Part shown: piece by piece, positions 1-5,045 of the stretch
Numbering within the stretch: the stretch's first letter is position 1
How the letters are laid out: each line of letters opens with the position of its first letter
Assembly (NCBI GenBank): GCA_903831545.1
Contig: CAIKYI010000736.1
Span: 1 to 5,045, forward strand
Direction: 5' to 3'
Length of the DNA: 5,045 nt
DNA from: an uncultured Methylobacter sp.
GTDB taxonomy: Bacteria > Pseudomonadota > Gammaproteobacteria > Methylococcales > Methylomonadaceae
Position numbers and translations under genes: made by a program
Notes under the pieces: model-generated
The model's database searches: none
What the model saw: only the letters and a program-made list of their open reading frames with translations
What the model was told of the DNA's origin: nothing

Positions 1-334
1 CGCCTGCTTTTGGCATCCGTGTTCCATTGTTCTAAGTCACTTTGTGCAATAATTTAAATATAGCTGTATAGGTTTGGCTCGGCTAAGTCTTTAATATTTA
101 GTCGGATAGCTTGAAGTCTGGTTATATGTTAAATTATCGGCAGAATCGACGATGTAGCGGTATCCTTCAAAAAGAAATAAAAGCCAATGCATTTATGATC
201 AAGCATAGATAGCATGGCTTTTTGATCCGGTCAGCATAAGTCAATAACGTTAAGCGGTTGGGTTTATCCCTCTACTTCAAAAATTCAAATATCATAAGAT
301 TCGAAAAGCTAAAACAGGCAGGCGCAAGAGTCAA
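1..334. other. Left-edge region without a recognisable gene
   Basis: No frame on either strand stays open long enough to support a gene. The plus strand has short open stretches at the left edge, one ending in ...IRVPLF before a stop at 31-33. It could be the last residues of an upstream gene, but about ten codons are too few to identify it. The only structure is an inverted repeat at 179-222. No convincing -35/-10 pair was found for the gene starting at 335, although its promoter should lie here. Confidence 0.5.
179..223. terminator. Possible bidirectional terminator hairpin
   Basis: AAAAGCCA plus TGC (179-190, one bulged A) pairs with GCATGGCTTTT (212-222), leaving a loop of about 21 bases. 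A run of five T closes the plus-strand arm. The A-rich left arm gives U-rich RNA on the other strand. The stem is GC-poor and the loop long, so it would be a weak terminator. It could end a gene lying left of the window. Confidence 0.3.
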
Positions 335-1444
335 ATGGACGAAATCTTAACCATCAAACAAACTTATTACGGTATAGCAAGCCCAATTGAAAATGTTCTG
401 GAATTAACCAGGGCATTAAATCGCTGGTATCTTGCTTATCCCGAGCATAATTTTCTTCATCCCTGTGTTATTGAGGGCAGGGCGGCATTAGTTTGTCAGG
501 GTGATTTAAGTCACCTTGACGAACAGGCTTATATCGAGTTGCGGGTAATTGCCGAACAATTTCACCTTTTTCTTAAGCAAGATTCTCGGACAGCGGCCAG
601 CGCCAAAGAATTTGCTAACTGTCGAAGAAATATAGCTCTGGTGCTGACGTTTTGCGTGATCATGATAGCGACCTCCAGAAGAGTATCGGCTGGTGATTTT
701 AAGAATCCTGCAGGAGTCAGTTCTGTCAGCGCTCATCTTTCCATGCAAACCAAAGTAGAGGGGGGGTATGGCGGCGAAAATGTGATTAGTTTACGTAATG
801 CGCATGTGCCTAGCGCCGAGCAAGTTATGGCGTCTTATGCCAAGCAAAAAACATCCATCAAAGTTGATGCGCAGGCGGAAGTAAAAATCCTGGCATTCTT
901 AAATATGGCCTATCAGCCCGAATCTGCCGATCCGCAAACTATTCATGCCGATATTATCGAGATTGCCAAATATTACGCGCAGTTTCCTGGAGTGGTTCAT
1001 CTACTGCAAGAGCTGAATCAGCAAAAAGTAGTACTTAAATACAAAGCCGACACCTGGCAGGCTCAGGCTTGGGGTAATCAGCATGCGGTCGACAGCGTGA
1101 TAATTTCCTTTGATACACGGATTGGTGCGCAACTTATCAATGAGCCGGATTGTCATGCCAATCCGGCCTGTCATATTTCACCGGCTGATGCCTTATTGCA
1201 TGAGTTGCTCCATGCAAAATTGATGCTACTGGATAGCCAGCACTTTATCGATGCGGGGAATATGCAGGCGAACCTTTATCCCTTTGAGCATGAACGTGAA
1301 GTGTTGATTGATGAAAACCAACTGTACGCAGAAATGAATCAGGAAGACGGCTTGTCCAGACCTTTGCGAAAAAGACATACCGGGGAATTATTTCATGTCA
1401 ACTGCGCCGCTTGTACTCCCAATGAAATAATAGCGTCAAGATAG
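335..1444 (+). CDS. Membrane-anchored putative zinc metalloprotease with HELLH motif (M91-like)
   Basis: This 369-residue protein is not a family I can name with certainty. Residues 1-95 form a soluble, unrecognised N-terminal part. Residues 98-113 are a hydrophobic stretch preceded by CRRN and followed by RRVSAG, so they could be a membrane anchor or an internal signal sequence. The C-terminal half (about 175-369) carries HELLH at 289-293, the HExxH zinc-protease signature, on a predicted helix reading ADALLHELLHAKL. An acidic stretch follows at 318-333 (EHEREVLIDENQLYAE); a glutamate there could be the third zinc ligand. The HELLHA core with a downstream E..ENQ..AE..R..H pattern resembles peptidase family M91 (NleD-type), but this is from memory. 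Cysteines at 273, 279, 357 and 360 could form disulfides if this domain is periplasmic. The start at 335 has only a weak purine-rich ribosome site (GGCGCAAGAG), so the true start is not certain. No neighbour shares its strand within 2.7 kb, so it appears monocistronic. Confidence 0.7.
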   Translation: MDEILTIKQTYYGIASPIENVLELTRALNRWYLAYPEHNFLHPCVIEGRAALVCQGDLSHLDEQAYIELRVIAEQFHLFLKQDSRTAASAKEFANCRRNIALVLTFCVIMIATSRRVSAGDFKNPAGVSSVSAHLSMQTKVEGGYGGENVISLRNAHVPSAEQVMASYAKQKTSIKVDAQAEVKILAFLNMAYQPESADPQTIHADIIEIAKYYAQFPGVVHLLQELNQQKVVLKYKADTWQAQAWGNQHAVDSVIISFDTRIGAQLINEPDCHANPACHISPADALLHELLHAKLMLLDSQHFIDAGNMQANLYPFEHEREVLIDENQLYAEMNQEDGLSRPLRKRHTGELFHVNCAACTPNEIIASR

Positions 1445-1602
1445 TACAACAAACCGACAGTTAGTGACCGGTTCGGGCGCTCATAACCTGTCAATCGCGA
1501 ACAGAATTGAGCCACTATTAGCCATTAATTTTGAGCCGATATTCCAGTGAAAAATCACTTATTCAGCTTTGATTTCAGCTCCTCCCGGCATGAAAATAGG
1601 CA

Positions 1603-1632
1603 TATCTTTTTCCCAAAAAGGAGGAAAAGATA
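1603..1632. repeat. Inverted repeat around an orphan Shine-Dalgarno
   Basis: TATCTTTT(T)CC at 1603-1613 pairs with GGAAAAGATA at 1623-1632, with one bulged T. The right side contains AAGGAGG (1618-1624), a perfect ribosome-binding sequence. The next ATG (1650) is followed one codon later by TAG, so no gene uses it. It may be the leftover translation start of a deleted transposase gene. There is no T-tract, so terminator function is unlikely. Confidence 0.4.
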
Positions 1633-1674
1633 GTCTGACTGGATAAACAATGCGTTAGGCGGAATTATGGCAAC

Positions 1675-1790
1675 TTGAGCACCGATTCTGGAAAAATCCG
1701 GAAAAGTGTTCAGCTTGAAAACCAGTATCAGTATTCAAGTTAAATCAGCATAGGTGTTCAGATTAGGCCAGAATAAGCATCATTTAAATA
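1675..1790. mobile_element. Relic of an insertion-sequence end with ~23-bp tandem repeats (IS21-like)
   Basis: Four degenerate units follow a C-C-R-G-N-A-T-N-R-G-T-G-T-T-C-A-G pattern. Their cores are GTGTTCAG (1706), GTATTCAA (1731), GTGTTCAG (1754) and GCATCATT (1777), spaced 25, 23 and 23 bp, and each is preceded by a CCGG/CCAG/TCAG-type block. At the left, TGAGCACC (1676-1683) is a near inverse of the GGTGTTCA core. Multiple repeats of this style near the ends are what I recall for IS21-family elements. No istA- or istB-like coding sequence is present, so only a non-autonomous remnant remains. The family assignment is from memory; the periodicity is seen directly. Confidence 0.45.
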
Positions 1791-2330
1791 CTATTCATTC
1801 GATAGTCTTTTATACATAAGGATTACACTTCTCTTATCCCCTCCCACTTGATACTGTTCTTTTCCAACTATAGTGTAATTCCATTTTAAATATTTTCTCT
1901 GCGCCAGGATGTTTCCATCCCAAACCCGCAGCCAAATACTGGAAAAACCTTGATTCCGGGTATGTGACTCAGCATGCATTGTTAAGAGTTTGCCCAGTCC
2001 CTGATCTCTATGGCGTTCATCGACATAAAGACGTTGAAGCTCAATGGTACGATCGGGATCAATGCAGGCGGGAGTAGGAGACATGATCAATTTTGAGTAT
2101 CCACATAGGTTTAATTCTAAATCCCTACATACAAAAAAAATTACTGAGGGATCATTGATTTCAGCGGATATATTTGATTTTGAGAATGCAACTTTGGTGT
2201 ATTCCTCCAAATTTTTTAAAGACAAAGTTTCTTTATAAGCATCAACAAAAGATTTTCGTCCAAAATTGGCAAGAAAATCAGCGTGTGAGTCATCAGCTTC
2301 AAATATTTGGAAGTGTTTGTCTTGTTTCAT
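1791..2330 (-). CDS. GNAT-family N-acetyltransferase, PaiA-like (possible polyamine acetyltransferase)
   Basis: This 179-residue protein should transfer the acetyl group of acetyl-CoA to an amine in the cytoplasm. It has the full GNAT layout: an N-terminal helical region with SFVDAYKE (27-34), strands around 63-84, the beta-4 strand IELQRLYVDE (96-105), and the acetyl-CoA pyrophosphate loop R-D-Q-G-L-G-K at 108-114. Helix 3 follows, then SIWLRVWDGN (131-140), and a C-terminal ILMYKRL. The spacing and the IWL.VW and YK wording closely resemble Bacillus PaiA, a spermidine/spermine acetyltransferase, and the length matches. The usual A..FY.K.GF signature is degenerate (AQRKYLKWNY, 143-152). The substrate is therefore inferred: a polyamine or another small amine. 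CCAGGAAACA directly precedes the ATG and supplies an AGGA ribosome site about five bases upstream, which supports this start. The nearest upstream gene on the strand is 313 bp away, so it is probably transcribed alone. Confidence 0.85.
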   Translation of the reverse strand: MKQDKHFQIFEADDSHADFLANFGRKSFVDAYKETLSLKNLEEYTKVAFSKSNISAEINDPSVIFFVCRDLELNLCGYSKLIMSPTPACIDPDRTIELQRLYVDERHRDQGLGKLLTMHAESHTRNQGFSSIWLRVWDGNILAQRKYLKWNYTIVGKEQYQVGGDKRSVILMYKRLSNE

Positions 2331-2643
2331 TGTTTCCTGGCAAGTGATTAGTGGGTTTTATTTCTATCACCCCTTACCCCCAAGCTAGTTTGTAATATCC
2401 ATAAATTACTTCAAAAATTCTGTTTTACTCATTAAGCTGTAATCCAGCACTACCGGCAACTTTGTATTTGTGAGTTTTGTAAAATAGCAAGGAGTTCGTC
2501 GGATAATAGAAAAATTGTTTATTTGTTAAAAACATCTCGAGGCGAATGATTTTTATAAGTATTTTTAAAAAATAGAGCTATCGAATGGTCTCCGATTAAT
2601 ACCAGAAATAGCCTATTCAAAAAGCAAAGTTGCAATAATATGC
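2331..2643. other. AT-rich spacer, no gene seen
   Basis: This spacer separates two minus-strand genes and must hold the acetyltransferase promoter if that gene is not cotranscribed. On the minus strand TTGGGG (2376-2381 region), 17 bp and TAAAAC form only a poor -35/-10 pair, so no promoter is claimed. A short open frame at 2519-2725 on the minus strand overlaps the next gene out of frame and looks accidental. No terminator hairpin with a T-tract was found after the gene ending at 2644. Confidence 0.5.
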
Positions 2644-3078
2644 TTAACGAAACAGTGTTTTGCGATAGATGATCATATGCGCAGCGACACTGGCCACAAA
2701 TAAATAGCCTGTCATAGCATGCCAACGTCTCCAGCGTTTCTGCCGCGAGGTAGTAAGTGCCAAAGAGACGGCCAAACTACCCATCATGGCGATTTTGCTA
2801 TAGCGGTTGAGCTGCTTTTTTGTGATTGGAGGAAGCATTAACCGATCTAATAACACTTGATCAACAGCGATATCAAGGTGCTTCTCTAATGCCGCAATTT
2901 CAATCGCGCTGGGATCGAAGCTTATCACAACGCTGCCAGTACGGACATCGTCTTTCAATGCGGTAATGGCTGTAATTTTGGACAGCTCTTTTTTAAGCTG
3001 AGTCAGTCGAGTCTGGTCACGAAGACGTTTGTCGCGCACTCTAATGCGACCCGGCAACGAAGATACTATTCTGCTCAT
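2644..3078 (-). CDS. HMA-like domain protein with two C-terminal membrane helices
   Basis: This 144-residue protein has two parts. Residues 4-75 (LPGRIRVRDKRL..., then VRTGSVVISFDPSAI at 45-59, then AALEKHLDI) have the beta-alpha-beta-beta-alpha-beta pattern of a heavy-metal-associated-like (HMA_2-type) domain. The metal-binding CxxC is absent and the protein contains no cysteine at all, so classical copper or zinc binding is unlikely. Residues 93-110 and 121-138 are hydrophobic helices joined by a very basic loop (SRQKRWRRWH, 111-120), which by the positive-inside rule places that loop in the cytoplasm. H120 and H134 bracket the second helix 14 residues apart, a spacing used by bis-haem membrane helices. 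The ribosome site is modest: TAAGAG six bases before the ATG. Similar small HMA/transmembrane proteins often sit near P-type metal ATPases, but none is in this window. Function is unknown; a membrane adaptor or redox role is speculation. Confidence 0.7.
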   Translation of the reverse strand: MSRIVSSLPGRIRVRDKRLRDQTRLTQLKKELSKITAITALKDDVRTGSVVISFDPSAIEIAALEKHLDIAVDQVLLDRLMLPPITKKQLNRYSKIAMMGSLAVSLALTTSRQKRWRRWHAMTGYLFVASVAAHMIIYRKTLFR

Positions 3079-3135
3079 TTTCTACTCTTACCTATTGGAT
3101 AGTTTAAATTGGTGTTTTTTTTAAGTTAGGCGGCA

Positions 3136-3560
3136 CTAAAGGCTTCGTTTTTTTTGGATATTATGCGCGTTCGCCAGAACAAAAAACCAGCATGCAATCT
3201 GTCTTATTTATTGGCCGTGCAGGCGGTCATGAAGTGGATATCCCTGAAGTCGTAATGTGACAGTACTGGGTGGAAAGCTTCGAGCTTGAAGCCATTATGA
3301 TAGACCCCTCTATCGGCAGACTAAAAAGTGCCATCTTTCGCGTTCAGATTCGCAAGTACAATCTTGCCTTGAGGTTTCAAGTGTTTTGCAAAGCACGTAA
3401 CCATTTTACCGGTGTCTTTCATCTGATGCAAAGTCATGATACTGGCAATCAGATCAAAACGACTTGACAACGGTAGCTCCATAATAGTTCAACTTTATCC
3501 CGCCTCCTGCAATTTCTTTTTAATGAATAGTTTGTCCAGCATGACCTGAGACACATTCAT
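3136..3560 (-). pseudogene. Decayed class I SAM-dependent methyltransferase
   Basis: Read right to left, a methyltransferase fold can be followed across broken frames. First comes VMLDKLFIKKKLQEAG (about 3550-3502), the segment after the acidic SAM-ribose loop. Stops TAA and TGA and a shift follow. Then 3482-3324 reads MELPLSSRFDLIASIMTL, then LHQMKDTGKM and FAKHLKPQGKIVLANL, matching the usual FDLI...LH.M.D.......LKP.G...I.DL region. A TAG at 3323-3321 sits where family members read DGSFH..D, and the same frame continues DRGVYHNGFKLEAF...YDFRDIHFMTACT to a TAA at 3206-3204. A plausible C-terminus (CWFFVLANAHN) lies in a different frame and ends at 3136. The N-terminal part with SAM motif I is not found. 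At least three in-frame stops and two frame changes make it non-functional. The original substrate cannot be told. Confidence 0.6.
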
Positions 3561-3756
3561 CTATTGTTCCGCCACAGGTCAATAAATCAATGCAAGAAAG
3601 ATATCCATTCAGTATTATCTCTACTGACAGAATAGGTTTTGGTTTTGACTCCTTCAACTCAACACCATTTATTGGTGCAATATCCTTGTTTTGTAAAGCT
3701 CTATTATGGCAAATAAAAGCGTGAGTGGTGAGACGCGGCTTTTTAAAAAAATCCAC
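3520..3756 (-). CDS. Short hypothetical frame, possibly a gene remnant
   Basis: This frame of 78 codons gives a protein I do not recognise. It has four cysteines (residues 16, 55, 61 and 68), two of them flanking a CGGTIDEC segment, and no signal peptide or membrane helix. Upstream of the ATG there is only a GGGT-like sequence, a weak ribosome site. Its last dozen codons overlap the start of the methyltransferase remnant in another frame. It may therefore be a chimeric frame left by the deletion that removed the methyltransferase N-terminus, or the 3' end of another broken gene. Codon choice looks more gene-like than the surrounding spacer, which is why it is listed. A real product is uncertain. 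Confidence 0.2.
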   Translation of the reverse strand: MDFFKKPRLTTHAFICHNRALQNKDIAPINGVELKESKPKPILSVEIILNGYLSCIDLLTCGGTIDECVSGHAGQTIH

Positions 3757-3851
3757 TAAACATTGTTACCCAGTCACTCGAAAAAATAAAATCTCCCTGT
3801 CCAATCAGGAATACAAGAGAACATCTAAAAAATACGGCTCCCTGGTTACAA

Positions 3852-3898
3852 TGTTTCAATAGTGTATCAATGTATCACTCTGAGGTTTCATTGAAACA
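3852..3898. promoter_or_regulatory. Palindromic candidate activator-binding sites
   Basis: GTTTCA-T-TGAAAC (3885-3897) is a perfect palindrome with 6-bp arms. A further TGTTTCAAT at 3852-3860 is the exact inverse of ATTGAAACA at 3890-3898. Between them TGTATCA occurs twice, at 3863 and 3871, 8 bp apart. The cluster centres about 110-160 bp upstream of the start site predicted from the sigma-54 element, which is the usual range for enhancer-binding activators. The binding protein is not identified. Confidence 0.45.
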
Positions 3899-3983
3899 AC
3901 GCAAGACATGTAAACAGTAACGCAATCATGCTATTTATCTTAAAAATCATTAAAAAACAGATAGATGATATTTTTTCTGTGGG

Positions 3984-4000
3984 TTGGCACAAGATTCGCT
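3984..4000 (+). promoter_or_regulatory. Sigma-54 (RpoN) -24/-12 promoter candidate
   Basis: The sequence TTGGCAC-AAGAT-TCGCT matches the YTGGCAC-N5-TTGCW consensus at all but one defined position (C for the second T of TTGC). The invariant GG (3986-3987) and GC (3998-3999) are exactly 10 bases apart. Transcription would start near 4011, giving a 5' leader of about 212 bases before the ATG at 4223. This long leader is the main reason for caution. Confidence 0.5.
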
Positions 4001-4222
4001 TTATATATGCTGTAGTGATTAGAAATAGTTACCGCCAATATCTTTTAAATACTCTTGGGATAAAAAACAGTGAGCATCCGATAGATTATTTTTTGCCAAA
4101 AAAGTTTAAATTTAATTCCTGGCTACGGAATAGCGTAAACAATAAGTCAATAAGGGGGTACCCTACAGCTACCAACAAAAATACCCGCAGTTATTTCTAT
4201 TATAATTATAAGAAGGAAGGAT

Positions 4223-5045
4223 ATGAACGCACACACTACAACGCTAAAAAACATCACCAGCAAATTCCGCAGTTCGGCTTTTACGATTGCATTAGCCGCA
4301 CTGTCTATCTCCTCCGTACAAGCCGATGAAACCTGCTTGTCACCATATATGCCTAAAATTAAAGGTCAGGAAGATTTTGTCTATATCTGGACTTTAGGTG
4401 TGGAAGGTCTGGGTGATGAACAGGATAAAATGGTCACCGTTGATGTTAATCCAAAATCCAAACACTATGGCAAAGTTATTAATAGCCTGTCGGTTGGCGG
4501 ACGCAACGAGGCACATCACTCTGATTTCACCGATGATCGCCAATACCTGTGGGCAGGCGGTCTTGATACCAATAAGATATTTATTTTTGATATACACACC
4601 GACCCGGCCAAACCTGCGCTACAAAAAACCATTACCGATTTTGTCGCTAAAAGCGGGGGCATTGTTGGTCCGCATTCCACCTATGCCTTACCCGGTAGAA
4701 TCGTTATTACCGGATTATCCAATAATAAAGACCACGGCGGTCGTACTGCGCTGGTGGAATACACTAACGACGGCGATTATATTGCTACGCATTGGATGCC
4801 GACAGACAGTGATTTGCAAGGGGCGATAAAAACCGGCAAATACGCCGATGGTTACGGCTACGATGTGCGTGTTCTACCCAACAGCAACGTTATGTTGACC
4901 TCTTCGTTTACCGGTTGGTCCAATTACATGATGGATTTTGGCAAAATGCTGGCCGATCCGGAAGCCATGAAACGCTTTGGCAATACCGTTGTGCAATGGG
5001 ATTTACATACTAAACAACCGAAAAAAATCTTCGATGTTCCAGGAG
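4223..5045 (+). CDS. Methanethiol oxidase / selenium-binding protein SBP56 family, exported, 3' end missing
   Basis: Family members of this type oxidise methanethiol to formaldehyde, H2S and H2O2 with a copper cofactor. Residues 1-34 form a signal peptide: basic N-region with K14 and R16, hydrophobic FTIALAALSI, cleavage after VQA. The enzyme should therefore be periplasmic, as in bacterial MtoX. The mature part follows SBP56 order: C38-LSPYMPK (the family's N-terminal cysteine), FVYIW (52-56), MVTVDVNPKSKHYGKVI (70-86), NEAHHSDF with H98-H99, LDTNKIFIFDI (114-124), GPHST with H151, and YGYDVRVLPN...SF further on. H98, H99 and H151 align with conserved histidines of human SELENBP1 (ELHHSGW, LHTSHC) and are likely copper ligands. 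The selenium-associated cysteine of the animal protein (LPCIYR region) is absent. AAGGAAGG ends two bases before the ATG, a strong ribosome site that fixes the start. Only 274 codons are present; the family runs about 450 or more, so roughly 40% lies beyond the edge. SCO1/MauG-type maturation genes often follow mtoX. Confidence 0.88.
   Translation, partial: MNAHTTTLKNITSKFRSSAFTIALAALSISSVQADETCLSPYMPKIKGQEDFVYIWTLGVEGLGDEQDKMVTVDVNPKSKHYGKVINSLSVGGRNEAHHSDFTDDRQYLWAGGLDTNKIFIFDIHTDPAKPALQKTITDFVAKSGGIVGPHSTYALPGRIVITGLSNNKDHGGRTALVEYTNDGDYIATHWMPTDSDLQGAIKTGKYADGYGYDVRVLPNSNVMLTSSFTGWSNYMMDFGKMLADPEAMKRFGNTVVQWDLHTKQPKKIFDVPG

Larger units (their letters stand above)
1445..1790. other. Non-coding interval containing an insertion-sequence relic
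   Basis: This gap between convergent genes has no open frame of note. Its left part (1445-1600) shows only a 5-bp hairpin, AGTGA-AAAA-TCACT at 1546-1559, with no T-tract. Its right part holds an orphan Shine-Dalgarno sequence inside an imperfect inverted repeat (1603-1632), then an array of degenerate repeats that stops one base before the stop codon of the acetyltransferase gene. No clear rho-independent terminator serves either flanking gene. Confidence 0.6.
3757..4222. other. Long regulatory leader of the SBP56/methanethiol oxidase gene
   Basis: No gene is convincing in these 466 bases. The interval holds a cluster of GTTTCA/TGAAAC half-sites (3852-3898), a sigma-54-like element (3984-4000) and an AT-rich 5' leader of about 210 bases ending in a strong ribosome site. 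An 8-bp palindrome, GGGTACCC (4156-4163), lies in the leader with no clear role. A plus-strand frame opening at 3928 runs through all of this and into the next gene out of frame; it is treated as chance. Confidence 0.5.

Noticed and set aside
506..748. Minus-strand open frame of 80 codons
   Set aside because: It is antisense within the HELLH protease-like gene, with no ribosome site or recognisable features.
1546..1559. AGTGA-AAAA-TCACT hairpin as a terminator for the protease-like gene
   Set aside because: The stem is only five base pairs, has no T-tract and lies 100 bases after the stop.
2044..2238. Plus-strand open frame of 64 codons
   Set aside because: It is antisense to the GNAT acetyltransferase gene.
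2519..2725. Minus-strand open frame of 68 codons
   Set aside because: It overlaps the HMA-like gene out of frame and extends into an AT-rich spacer, with no supporting motif.
3321..3323. In-frame TAG as a possible recoded (pyrrolysine-like) codon
   Set aside because: Further TAA and TGA stops and frameshifts up- and downstream show ordinary gene decay.
3270..3467. Plus-strand open frame of 65 codons
   Set aside because: It is antisense to the methyltransferase remnant, whose translation shows real family motifs.
3891..3919. Sigma-70 promoter with TTGAAA as -35
   Set aside because: At 17-bp spacing the -10 would read ACAGTA, a poor match, and TTGAAA is already part of the palindrome.
4156..4163. 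GGGTACCC palindrome in the SBP56 leader as an operator
   Set aside because: A single 8-bp palindrome with no second copy is expected by chance.
3928..4329. Plus-strand open frame of 133 codons before and into the SBP56 gene
   Set aside because: It spans the promoter and leader, has low-complexity AT-driven composition and overlaps the well-supported SBP56 start by 107 bases in another frame.
4398..4829. Plus-strand open frame of 143 codons, and a minus-strand frame at 4394-4597
   Set aside because: Both lie inside the SBP56 coding sequence, whose frame carries the conserved motifs.

Overview
The window looks like chromosome of a moderately AT-rich Gram-negative bacterium. The best-recognised gene encodes an exported SBP56-family protein (methanethiol oxidase type). 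That, together with sigma-54-like promoter architecture and a relic resembling an IS21-type insertion-sequence end, fits a gammaproteobacterium. A methylotroph or methanotroph of the Methylococcales type is a reasonable guess, but this is inference from one gene family and general sequence style.

Layout. 1-334 is non-coding, with one hairpin. 335-1444 (+) encodes a membrane-anchored or exported putative zinc metalloprotease carrying HELLH. 1445-1790 has no gene but holds a degenerate array of about 23-bp repeats and an orphan Shine-Dalgarno, read as the worn end of an insertion sequence. 1791-2330 (-) is a PaiA-like GNAT acetyltransferase. 2331-2643 is an AT-rich spacer. 2644-3078 (-) is a small protein with a metal-binding-type (HMA-like) fold that lacks CxxC, followed by two membrane helices. 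3136-3560 (-) is a decayed SAM-dependent methyltransferase with in-frame stops and frameshifts, preceded by an unrecognised short frame at 3520-3756 (-). 3757-4222 is the long leader of the last gene. It holds palindromic candidate activator sites and a near-consensus sigma-54 promoter. 4223-5045 (+) is the first 274 codons of the SBP56/methanethiol oxidase gene, which runs off the right edge.

The genes do not form one operon. The middle of the window (about 1450-3760) is a patchwork of minus-strand accessory genes, relics and spacers between two plus-strand genes with export signals or membrane anchors. The most informative regulatory signal is upstream of the SBP56 gene: a GG-N10-GC element about 100 bp downstream of clustered GTTTCA/TGAAAC half-sites, as expected for enhancer-dependent, substrate-induced transcription of a periplasmic sulfur/C1 oxidation gene. 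No clearly new multi-gene system is visible. The two proteins of uncertain function (the HELLH protein and the HMA-like membrane protein) are the best candidates for new biology.
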